In this document: positions 1 to 5,692 of the stretch, piece after piece
How positions within the stretch are numbered: position 1 is the first letter of the stretch
How the letters are laid out: each line of letters opens with the position of its first letter
Assembly: GCA_002482415.1 (NCBI GenBank)
Contig: DLFY01000327.1
Span: 1,467-7,158, forward strand
Source of the DNA: Phycisphaerales bacterium UBA7708
GTDB taxonomy: Bacteria > Planctomycetota > Phycisphaerae > Sedimentisphaerales > Anaerohalosphaeraceae
DNA length: 5,692 nt
Reading direction: 5' to 3'
Translations under genes and position numbers: made by a program
The notes under the pieces: generated by a model
What the model was told of the DNA's origin: nothing
Databases searched by the model: none
What the model saw: only the letters and a program-made list of their open reading frames with translations

Positions 1-1794
1 TAATAGCGCCAATTCCACGTTATCCAGCGGTTTGCCGCCTTTGGTCTGTTCAATCATTCGCACCAGGGATACGACCGACAGCACCTTGCCGGTCTCCGGC
101 AGGTTGTCCAGATAATCGTGTACGGCGGCAATCCGGGCGATCTTTTCCGGTGTGAACCAGTACTTTTCCTTGTTTTCCTGGACGGCGTTGTCAAACTCCT
201 CAAACGGATCAAACTCGCTATCCGTCTCGTTGACCGTTTCGGCGTGTGCCGCTTGAGATGATGGAGCCTGTTCCAGGTCAATCACCACATCCAGCGGCGT
301 CGTCCCGCCAAGCTGCTGATCCAGCACTTTCATGCCCTGATGGATTTCCGTGGTCGATTTAAAATAATTGATAAAGCAGTTTTCGACTTCGAGCCGATAA
401 ATCCCGGCCACATTGATAATCAGCAGCACAATGCTGGCCACAACAATCCGCGGCCCGTAAGCCACCGTAAACCGTCCCAGCATCGGCGTCGGCTGCCATC
501 GCGAATGCACCGGCTTCCACGGTTTGTCCCGGGGCACCAGAGCCAGCACCGCCGGCAGAATCAGAAACGGCACCAGCATCGAAATCCCCACGCCCACCAC
601 CATGATATAGCCGAAATTGATGACAGGACGAATGCTGCAAAAGACTAAAGATGCAAAGCCTGCCATCGTGGTCACGCCGGAAAACAGGCACGGCCGCAGC
701 ATCGCCCCAATGGTCTTGCTGATCAGCTCATGCTGACCGGCCAGCGGCTCATCGGCGGCAAACTCCCGATAGCGAACCATCAGATGAATGGTCATCGCCA
801 GTGTAATAATCAACTGCAGCGAAATAAAATTGGAACTGATCACCGTGACTTCCCAGCCGGCCCAGCCCAGTACACCGATGGTGCTGATGACCGAAATCAC
901 GCACGTCATCATCGGCAGCACAACCCAGTACAGTCTGCGGAAGATAGCTGCAATCACCAGCACAAGGATCAGAAATACCGCCGTGCCGAAAATCCGCAGG
1001 TCGTTTTTGATAAAGGTAATCATATCGTCGGCAACCATGCTGACGCCGCCCAGAAACAGTTCCGCGTCCTGCCGATATTTATCCATAATGGTGCGAATGG
1101 CCCGAATATCCTGATGCCGAGTGGTTCTGGCCTGATCCCGGTACTGCTGAAATTCGTCAATGACCTGATCTAATTCCGCCTTTTCCTGGGGTGTGATACT
1201 GCCGCTGACTTCTTTCTCGCGAAGCGCATCTCGCTTTTTCCGGAAATCATCATACACGGTATCATCGACAAAGGTAATCAGCACCGCCGTCGTTTTCATA
1301 TCCTCACTGACCAGCAGGTCACGATACAGCGGGCTGTTCAGAAATTCCTTTTTAGCAAGCTCCCGGTCGGTATTCGGCGAACTCAGGGTAGGCAGTTCCT
1401 CCCTCTCAGTCAGCTCTTCCAGGGACAGCCGGGGGCTATTCAGCAGCGGTACGTCCAGTATCGTCGTCACCGACGCAACGTTCTTCAGGGTCTTCAGATC
1501 ATCCCGCAATTGCCCCAGCCGCGTCAGCGTCACATCAGAAAAAAGCTCACCTTTGGGCGTGTAAGACAAAGCCAGCAAATCCGCCTGCTGATACCGCGCA
1601 TTAATCACCCGCGAATACTGCAGATCCGCATCGTTTTCCAGCACCAGGGTTTCCGCCGACGCATCCAGCCGGAATCCGCGGGCCTGATACGCCAGAAATC
1701 CCACCGCTGCAAGCACGCCAAGAAGAACGAGGATTGGATGCCGCAGAATCAGACGGTCAAAAATAAACGATGACATCATGTTTGGTTTGTTCAT
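1..1794 (-). CDS. RND/MMPL-family transporter, HpnN-like (partial, C-terminus beyond the left edge)
   Basis: The frame is open for 598 codons from ATG 1794 to base 1, so the 3' end is missing; full-length relatives are usually about 800-900 residues. Visible layout: transmembrane helix 1 at about residues 19-37, a periplasmic domain (about 40-265), five hydrophobic helices between about 267 and 421, helix 7 at about 447-466, then the start of the second periplasmic domain. The stretch from RYREF (341-345) through GAMLRP to TTMAGFASL (375-383) is typical of MMPL/SSD-type RND pumps. Residues 506-545 form an acidic insert. By family, these are proton-driven inner-membrane exporters of lipids or hydrophobic molecules. 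The MlaC-like gene 29 bases upstream points to lipid cargo; the exact substrate is unknown. An in-frame TGA at 1809-1807 rules out an earlier start. The ribosome site is weak (AGG 8 bases ahead), so coupling to the upstream gene is likely. ATGs at 1779 and 1776 are alternative starts. Confidence 0.93.
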   Translation of the reverse strand, partial: MNKPNMMSSFIFDRLILRHPILVLLGVLAAVGFLAYQARGFRLDASAETLVLENDADLQYSRVINARYQQADLLALSYTPKGELFSDVTLTRLGQLRDDLKTLKNVASVTTILDVPLLNSPRLSLEELTEREELPTLSSPNTDRELAKKEFLNSPLYRDLLVSEDMKTTAVLITFVDDTVYDDFRKKRDALREKEVSGSITPQEKAELDQVIDEFQQYRDQARTTRHQDIRAIRTIMDKYRQDAELFLGGVSMVADDMITFIKNDLRIFGTAVFLILVLVIAAIFRRLYWVVLPMMTCVISVISTIGVLGWAGWEVTVISSNFISLQLIITLAMTIHLMVRYREFAADEPLAGQHELISKTIGAMLRPCLFSGVTTMAGFASLVFCSIRPVINFGYIMVVGVGISMLVPFLILPAVLALVPRDKPWKPVHSRWQPTPMLGRFTVAYGPRIVVASIVLLIINVAGIYRLEVENCFINYFKSTTEIHQGMKVLDQQLGGTTPLDVVIDLEQAPSSQAAHAETVNETDSEFDPFEEFDNAVQENKEKYWFTPEKIARIAAVHDYLDNLPETGKVLSVVSLVRMIEQTKGGKPLDNVELALL

Positions 1795-1802
1795 GGGGAA
1801 AG

Positions 1803-1820
1803 CCTGTCAGGCCTGTCAGG
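1803..1820. repeat. Tandem 9-bp near-palindrome between mlaC-like and RND genes
   Basis: CCTGTCAGG occurs twice back to back (1803-1811 and 1812-1820). Each copy is palindromic except for its central base, and the two copies can also pair with each other. The repeat fills most of the 29-base spacer between the two minus-strand genes, and its last AGG (minus strand) is the only ribosome-site-like sequence for the RND gene. It may be an mRNA structure tuning translation, or a chance duplication. Confidence 0.55.
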
Positions 1821-1823
1821 GGG

Positions 1824-2462
1824 TTACGAACCCGCCGGTTTTTCCAACTGTGACAGCAAATCCTTCACCGTCCCGCGGGCAAGGATATCATCAAATTGAG
1901 ACCGGTAGGTCAGAAGAATGCTGACGCCTTCAATCTCGACGTCATAGACCTTCCATGTTTTATCCAGCCGGTGCAGTTTGTACAGGATGGCAGTCTTCTT
2001 GCTGTTGGATATCAGCGTCATCGGAATCTGAATCATCTCCTTTTTCTGCACCGCCGGCTGAAATTCAACCTGCTCATCCTTATACAGCATGATTTTGTCG
2101 CGGTACGATGCCTTGAGCCGCTGGACAAACAGCGCCGTGAAGGTTTTCTGTTCCGACGCATTCAGTTTGGGCCAGTGGGTCTTGCCCAGGGCCAGCTTGC
2201 CCATCAGCTCAAAATCAAAAACCGGACTGATGATATAATCGACAATATCCGCCTTGGCTTTTTCGTTGAGTTCCTTATTTTGGAGGACTTTCGCGACAGA
2301 GTCCCACTTGGTCCGCATCAAATCATTCGGGTCATTGGGGTCTTTAACGACAATATCCCACTTGGCCATCGGTGATGCAGCCGCCTCGGCCGTCTGGGCC
2401 TGCTCCGCCCATGCTCCCGAAACTGCTGTTAAAACAAAAAGAACGCACCCGAAATACTTCAT
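1824..2462 (-). CDS. MlaC/Ttg2-family periplasmic lipid-binding protein (HpnM-like)
   Basis: 212 residues, the usual size for the MlaC/Ttg2 (Tol-Ttg2D) family. A Sec signal peptide is clear: basic K2, hydrophobic residues 4-16, probable cleavage after AWA at 17-19, so the product is periplasmic. Family hallmarks are FDFELMGKLALGKTHW (82-97), a helix ending in FVQRLKASY (112-120), YKLHR (161-165), TWKVYDVEIEGVS (169-181) and YRSQF (186-190) near the C-terminus. In E. coli, MlaC ferries phospholipids between an outer-membrane complex and the MlaFEDB ABC transporter. Here the neighbour is an RND pump instead, an arrangement known for HpnM-HpnN in hopanoid transport, so I infer a carrier role for a lipid of unknown type. 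AAGGA (2474-2470, minus) lies 7 bases before the ATG and supports this start. The gene is first in the operon. It could equally be called MlaC; hopanoid cargo is not shown. Confidence 0.93.
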   Translation of the reverse strand: MKYFGCVLFVLTAVSGAWAEQAQTAEAAASPMAKWDIVVKDPNDPNDLMRTKWDSVAKVLQNKELNEKAKADIVDYIISPVFDFELMGKLALGKTHWPKLNASEQKTFTALFVQRLKASYRDKIMLYKDEQVEFQPAVQKKEMIQIPMTLISNSKKTAILYKLHRLDKTWKVYDVEIEGVSILLTYRSQFDDILARGTVKDLLSQLEKPAGS

Positions 2463-2511
2463 GTGTTGTTCCTTATATTTTTATTCTTGTCATATTCATA
2501 CAGTGCCTTTT

Positions 2512-2540
2512 ATCCTACTTAAGCCCTCGCGTAGTTGCAA
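2512..2540 (-). promoter_or_regulatory. Candidate sigma-70-type promoter of the mlaC-RND operon
   Basis: Read on the minus strand, TTGCAA (2540-2535) is followed after exactly 17 bases by TAGGAT (2517-2512); each hexamer matches the housekeeping consensus at 4 of 6 positions. Transcription would start near 2505, giving a leader of about 42 bases before the ATG. It is the best-spaced pair I found in this interval, but both boxes are only moderate and the organism's consensus is unknown. Confidence 0.4.
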
Positions 2541-2611
2541 GCCCAAAGCCTCCATCTGGCCCGATTTTCAGACCCTGTCGCTTGATATTCCAAAAACCTC
2601 TGGTAAAATAA

Positions 2612-2624
2612 CTCACATCGTGAG
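2612..2624. repeat. Short inverted repeat, possible operator upstream of the sugar kinase
   Basis: CTCAC-ATC-GTGAG is a perfect 5-bp inverted repeat with a 3-base centre, about 60 bases before the kinase start and about 150 before the divergent mlaC-like start. Its arms do not extend further. Size and location fit a dimeric repressor or activator site for the kinase gene, but a 13-base palindrome can arise by chance. Confidence 0.3.
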
Positions 2625-2640
2625 AAAATAGGCAGAAGAT

Positions 2641-2668
2641 GATAATAGTATAAATGGCTATATATAAT
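2641..2668 (+). promoter_or_regulatory. AT-rich stretch that may hold the kinase promoter
   Basis: Three -10-like hexamers lie close together: GATAAT (2641-2646), TATAAA (2649-2654) and TATAAT (2663-2668). None has a convincing -35 box at 16-18 bases. The perfect TATAAT would start transcription only about 8 bases before the ATG, so the upstream two are more plausible. I can support a promoter-like region, not a precise site. Confidence 0.25.
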
Positions 2669-2682
2669 ACAGAAAGGATAGT

Positions 2683-3762
2683 ATGGGCATCGAACTGAAA
2701 AAACAATATAAATACAGTCTTGTCGTTCCCAGCAGCATGGGTGTCCGTCTGACCCCCACCGACGGCCAGCCGATGCACTGCGGCCGAAACCTCATCATGC
2801 AGGCCACCAGCGCCGAAACCAACGTCGCCAGCGTCTGTTCCTACCTTGGCCTGCCGGTCAAGGTCCTGACCACCTTCGTCAAAAACAGCCCCATCGCCCG
2901 CTTCATCAAGGATGACCTTGCCGGCCGGCACATGGACTACGAAGGCAAGGAAGTGGACCAGGGCGGCCCGTGGGGCTATCGGCACCAGTTCAACCTCGCC
3001 GACAGCGGCTACGGCAGCCGCGGCCCGCGCGTCCATAACGACCGCGCCGGCGAAGTTGGCCGCACCCTCAACGTCAAGGATTTCGACCTCGACCGCCTCT
3101 TCGGTCAGGAAGGCGTCCAGATCGTCCATCTCTCCGGCCTGATCGGCGCCCTTTCCCCCGATACCAGCCGCTTCTGCCTGGAACTGGCCCGCGCCGCCAA
3201 GAAATACGGCACACGCATCTCGTTCGACCTCAATTACCGCGCCTCCTTCTGGAAAAACCGCGAAAAGGAACTCCACGACATCTTTGCCGAAATTGCCGCA
3301 GCCTCCGATATCCTCGTCGGCAACGAAGAAGACTTCCAGTTATGCCTCGGCCTGGAAGGCCCCGAAGCCGGCGGCAAAGATATCGCCGCTAAGATCGAAA
3401 GTTTCAAAGGCATGATCAACAGCGCCAAAAAAGCCTTCCCCAATGCCACCGTCTTTGCGACCACCCTCCGTCAGGTCGTCAGCGTCAATTGCCACCTCTG
3501 GGGTGCACTTGTGGCCGAAGCAAACAACTGGCACGTCATCGAGCCGCGCGAAATCACCGTCCTGGACCGCATCGGCGGCGGCGATGGCTTCGTCGGCGGC
3601 ATGCTCTATGCCATTCTGCGGGGCTGGGAACCGGAAAAATGGGGTCAGTTCGGCTGGGCCACAGGCGCCTTGGCCACCACCATGCTGACCGACTACGCCC
3701 AACCCGCCGATGAAGAGCAGGTCTGGAGCATCTGGCAGGGCAACGCCCGCGTCAAGCGATAA
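2683..3762 (+). CDS. PfkB-family sugar kinase, probably 2-keto-3-deoxygluconate kinase
   Basis: 359 residues, slightly longer than the common 300-340 of the family. PfkB (ribokinase-like) marks: an N-terminal VRLTP (21-25), SAETNVA (43-49) in place of the usual sugar-binding GGAxxNVA, FDLNYR (181-186, a keto-deoxygluconate kinase signature), NEED (214-217), and the anion-hole/catalytic motif DRIGGGDGF (295-303) with D301 as catalytic base. These enzymes phosphorylate the sugar with ATP in the cytoplasm; for KDG this feeds KDPG aldolase in uronate/pectin/alginate breakdown. Substrate is inferred from motifs only; IolC-type 5-dehydro-2-deoxygluconate kinase or another ketose kinase is possible. 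AAGGA (2674-2678) lies 4 bases before the ATG, a rather short gap, and an in-frame TAA at 2665-2667 excludes an earlier start. No aldolase or transporter adjoins it: it is divergent from the mlaC-like gene and ends at a strong terminator. Its codons strongly favour C in third position. Confidence 0.9.
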   Translation: MGIELKKQYKYSLVVPSSMGVRLTPTDGQPMHCGRNLIMQATSAETNVASVCSYLGLPVKVLTTFVKNSPIARFIKDDLAGRHMDYEGKEVDQGGPWGYRHQFNLADSGYGSRGPRVHNDRAGEVGRTLNVKDFDLDRLFGQEGVQIVHLSGLIGALSPDTSRFCLELARAAKKYGTRISFDLNYRASFWKNREKELHDIFAEIAAASDILVGNEEDFQLCLGLEGPEAGGKDIAAKIESFKGMINSAKKAFPNATVFATTLRQVVSVNCHLWGALVAEANNWHVIEPREITVLDRIGGGDGFVGGMLYAILRGWEPEKWGQFGWATGALATTMLTDYAQPADEEQVWSIWQGNARVKR

Positions 3763-3780
3763 TATTCTTCGAAAACAGAA

Positions 3781-3826
3781 GGCCCGGCACAGGGAAATCA
3801 ATCCCTGTGCCGGGCCTGTTTTATTT
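3781..3826. terminator. Bidirectional intrinsic terminator between kinase and chemoreceptor
   Basis: A perfect 15-bp GC-rich stem (3781-3795 with 3802-3816) closes a 6-base loop (AATCAA). On the plus strand it is followed by TGTTTTATTT; on the minus strand the far side reads TTCTGTTTTC, also T-rich. It starts 18 bases after the kinase stop and ends 26 bases before the end of the convergent chemoreceptor gene, so it probably stops transcription from both sides. Confidence 0.92.
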
Positions 3827-3842
3827 CAAAAGAGTCGTAAAT

Positions 3843-5444
3843 CTAAACGCGCTGCCTGGCTGACTTACCGGGTGCTTGTGCAATCTGATGATACAGATGG
3901 TCTGTCAGCAATAGCGAATTTCTGCCCTGGGCTGTCTTTGTTCCCGCAGCCTGTCCCGACCCGGCCAATTGCAGCAGTTGTCCCACCACGGCATTCAGGT
4001 CCTGAGCCATCGATTGCAGCTCACTGGCGGCACTGGCGCTTTCTTCGGCGATGGCGGCGTTCTGCTGGGTCGTCTTGTCTATTTCCGATGCGGAGGCGGT
4101 AATCTGCCCAAGTTTGGAAGCCTGCTCATGGGACGCCCCCGCGATTTCAGCAATAATCTGGTTGGTCTTGCCGATGGCAGCGGTAATTGTCCCCAGTGAC
4201 GCGTTGACATCTTCAATGCATACCACACCCTGACCGGCGTTGTTGACCGCCTGTTCAATCAGCGACGAGGTATTCTTGGCCGCCTCGGCGCTGCGCATCG
4301 CCAGGTTACGGACTTCTTCGGCCACCACCGCAAATCCCTTGCCCGCCTCACCCGCTCGCGCGGCTTCTACCGCTGCATTCAGCGCCAGCAGATTCGTCTG
4401 GAACGCAATCTCATCGATAACTTTAATAATCTTGGACGTCTCTTCCGACGACTGACGTATCTTCTGAATCGCCTGGTTCATGCGTGAGATTGCCTGCGAT
4501 CCCTCGCTGACGGCCTGCTCGGCCTGTCCGGCCAGTTCGCTGGCCTGCTGAGAATGCTCTGAATTCTGTTGGGTCATCGACGACACCTCCGCCAGTCCCG
4601 CCGAGCTTTCTTCCTGTACCGCCGCCTGTTCGCTGCAGCTCTGGGCCAGCGACTGCGATGCCGTAGCGACCTGCTGGCTGGAGTTGTGAATACTTTCACT
4701 GCTCTGACGCAATGCCGTCACCGCCGACGAAATCCGCCGGGTCGTGTCACGCGAAATCAGCCCGCTGAACATCAGCGTTACCGCCAGAATCACACCGTAT
4801 AGAATCGTCTGCCCGATGGTAAACGGCTTTTTCGCCTTATTCAGCGTCTCGTTCAACAGGGCGGTTTCCTGTTCCACATTATCAATATAAACGCCCGCCC
4901 CGACAAAAATCGAAGTCCCGGGAATCATCTTGACGTATGAGAGTTTCGGCTGCACACCCTTGCCTGGCTTTTCAAAATAATACTCCACAAATCCGCCGCC
5001 TTTTTGGGCCGCCTCGCTCAACTGCCGGATAAAGGGATTGCCTTTTTGGTCTTTCAGGTCAATCAGGTTCTGCCCGTTCTGGCTCTTGTTGGTCGGCACG
5101 TTCACCCGCACACCGTCGGTCGTATAGCTGAAAAAATACCCGGATTTGTCTTCATAAAACCGCACCGGATCGGTTTCGCGTTCAACAATCGCGGCCTGTT
5201 CTTTCGGGTCGGTCACTCCCTTGAGCTTTTCGACCAGGGCACTGACCTGGCATTCCACCCCCGATTGCATCGTCACCTTGTGGGTATCCAGCACCTTTTC
5301 GGCAAACAGCGGCAGATAGACCTTATTGAACAGACTTCGTTGAACCATCCACCCGGCCGTCTGCATAATCAGCATACTGATGACAAAGCATCCCAAAAGC
5401 AGAAAAATCCGTCCGCGAACCGTCAAATTCATCTTCCTGAACAT
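3843..5444 (-). CDS. Methyl-accepting chemotaxis protein with single Cache (sCache_2) sensor
   Basis: 533 residues. Order: transmembrane helix 1 (about 13-35), periplasmic sCache_2 domain (about 45-190, with [11 protein letters not shown] at 101-111, GGGFVEYYF at 149-157, [10 protein letters not shown] at 167-176 and GAGVYIDN at 182-189), helix 2 (about 208-230), then a long coiled-coil signalling domain. The hairpin tip, [20 protein letters not shown] (345-364) continuing through [12 protein letters not shown], is the standard CheA/CheW-binding sequence. Likely methylation helices are around 272-290 and 459-478 ([11 protein letters not shown]). After helix 2 only a short HAMP-like segment (231-252) is seen, not a full two-helix HAMP. 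The tail ends KSARQRV, with no CheR-docking pentapeptide. By family it senses small ligands (sCache_2 often binds organic acids) and controls CheA and thereby flagellar or other taxis; the ligand is unknown. AAGGA with a 6-base gap supports ATG 5444 over the internal Met5. No che genes are in view. Confidence 0.96.
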   Translation of the reverse strand: MFRKMNLTVRGRIFLLLGCFVISMLIMQTAGWMVQRSLFNKVYLPLFAEKVLDTHKVTMQSGVECQVSALVEKLKGVTDPKEQAAIVERETDPVRFYEDKSGYFFSYTTDGVRVNVPTNKSQNGQNLIDLKDQKGNPFIRQLSEAAQKGGGFVEYYFEKPGKGVQPKLSYVKMIPGTSIFVGAGVYIDNVEQETALLNETLNKAKKPFTIGQTILYGVILAVTLMFSGLISRDTTRRISSAVTALRQSSESIHNSSQQVATASQSLAQSCSEQAAVQEESSAGLAEVSSMTQQNSEHSQQASELAGQAEQAVSEGSQAISRMNQAIQKIRQSSEETSKIIKVIDEIAFQTNLLALNAAVEAARAGEAGKGFAVVAEEVRNLAMRSAEAAKNTSSLIEQAVNNAGQGVVCIEDVNASLGTITAAIGKTNQIIAEIAGASHEQASKLGQITASASEIDKTTQQNAAIAEESASAASELQSMAQDLNAVVGQLLQLAGSGQAAGTKTAQGRNSLLLTDHLYHQIAQAPGKSARQRV

Positions 5445-5561
5445 CGTCTATCCTTTCCCGGCAGAGCCCGATAATCTATTTGAATTTACAGCAACTAAAA
5501 TACAGGCAGGGGTGTTCAAACAGGGTGTCTTACGTCAATAGCCTATGGTTACTCGCTCGTC

Positions 5562-5589
5562 TTATCGGGAAAACTACGGACTCGCTTTA
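5562..5589 (-). promoter_or_regulatory. Candidate sigma-28 (FliA/SigD-type) promoter of the chemoreceptor gene
   Basis: On the minus strand TAAA (5589-5586) is followed after 16 bases by CCCGATAA (5569-5562). The flagellar sigma factor recognises TAAA, about 14-16 bases, then GCCGATAA or GCCGATAT, so the match is 4/4 and 7/8 with spacing at the upper edge. Transcription would start near 5555, leaving a leader of about 110 bases. Chemoreceptor genes are classic members of this regulon, which raises the plausibility. The TAAA lies within a weak inverted repeat (5585-5606), so another role is possible. Confidence 0.45.
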
Positions 5590-5659
5590 CGCCTTTTTCC
5601 GCAAAGTCAAAAGAAAATCCCTCACATACCACCTCAAAATCCCCCGGCAGCTATGATCC

Positions 5660-5683
5660 CAATGCGGCCTGTATCCTGCATTG
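5660..5683. repeat. Hairpin-forming inverted repeat near the right edge
   Basis: CAATGC (5660-5665) pairs with GCATTG (5678-5683); one G-T and one G-C pair extend the stem to 8 around an 8-base loop. No T-run follows on either strand, so it is not a convincing terminator. It could be an intergenic repeat element or part of a gene entering from the right. Confidence 0.35.
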
Positions 5684-5692
5684 CGTAGGGGC

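Larger units (their letters stand above)
5445..5692. other. Upstream/intergenic region of the chemoreceptor gene, no supportable gene
   Basis: This 248-base stretch holds the chemoreceptor ribosome site (AAGGA, 5455-5451 on the minus strand), the promoter candidate described separately, and an 8-base inverted pair CCCGATAA (5467-5474) / TTATCGGG (5562-5569). Near the edge two minus-strand frames are open from outside the window: one stops at TGA 5636-5634, the other at TAA 5589-5587. Either might be the tail of a neighbouring gene, but 18-34 codons without a recognisable motif do not support a call. Confidence 0.5.

Noticed and set aside
340..1773. Several plus-strand open frames of 87-147 codons
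   Set aside because: All are opposite the RND pump, whose continuous frame and transmembrane pattern are convincing; their products are low-complexity R/H/Q- or S-rich strings.
2663..2668. Perfect TATAAT as the kinase -10 box
   Set aside because: There is no usable -35, and transcription would start about 8 bases before the ATG, within the ribosome site.
2515..3276. 253-codon minus-strand open frame opposite the kinase
   Set aside because: It is antisense to a well-supported PfkB gene, is a composition-driven string rich in A, V, G and D, and has no recognisable family. High GC with C-ending codons on the coding strand creates such long shadows.
3340..3801. 153-codon minus-strand open frame over the 3' half of the kinase and the terminator
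   Set aside because: It is antisense to conserved kinase motifs and its start codon lies inside the terminator hairpin.
5004..5474. 156-codon plus-strand open frame
   Set aside because: It is antisense to the sCache_2 domain and the start of the chemoreceptor, with no independent motif.
5533..5538. TTGACG on the minus strand as a sigma-70 -35 box for the chemoreceptor
   Set aside because: The box matches 5 of 6, but the sequence 16-18 bases downstream (ACACCC region) has no resemblance to a -10 element.
5457..5640. Possible c-di-GMP (GEMM) or other riboswitch in the chemoreceptor leader
   Set aside because: GTAAAGC and GTAACC vaguely recall the GEMM core, but the GNRA loop, its receptor and the ordered stems are not found, and no other riboswitch consensus I know fits.
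1..5692. CRISPR array, tRNA or rRNA genes, insertion sequences
   Set aside because: No regularly spaced repeats, no cloverleaf-like or rRNA-like sequence, and no transposase frame or paired terminal repeats with target duplications were seen.

Overview
This window holds four protein-coding genes of a Gram-negative bacterium: a lipid-type RND transporter (cut by the left edge), its MlaC-like periplasmic partner, a PfkB-family sugar kinase, and a chemoreceptor. Gram-negative is inferred from the MlaC family, which works between inner and outer membranes, and from a clear Sec signal peptide. Motility is suggested by the chemoreceptor and a possible sigma-28 promoter. The gene types and moderately high GC would suit a planctomycete (Phycisphaerae-like) or a deltaproteobacterium in the old sense. 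That is a guess; nothing here fixes the lineage.

Layout. On the minus strand, an MlaC-like gene (2462 to 1824) is followed after 29 bases by an RND/MMPL transporter (1794 to beyond base 1), forming an operon. A 220-base divergent intergenic region (2463-2682) carries a reasonable sigma-70-like promoter for the operon, a small inverted repeat, and an AT-rich stretch before the kinase. The kinase (2683-3762, plus) converges on the chemoreceptor (5444 to 3843, minus). A strong 15-bp hairpin at 3781-3816 lies between them and probably terminates both. The last 248 bases are the chemoreceptor's upstream region, with a sigma-28-like promoter candidate and no gene I can support.

How the genes work together. 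The MlaC-like protein and the RND protein most likely act as one lipid-handling unit: a soluble periplasmic carrier plus a proton-driven membrane pump, arranged like hpnM-hpnN of hopanoid clusters. The kinase (probably 2-keto-3-deoxygluconate kinase) and the chemoreceptor each look like single-gene transcription units with no visible link to the transport pair.

Novelty. I see no mobile element, CRISPR array, tRNA, rRNA or defence system. The observations most worth a second look are the MlaC-RND pairing without an Mla ABC transporter in view, the sigma-28-like promoter of the chemoreceptor, and several small regulatory inverted repeats.
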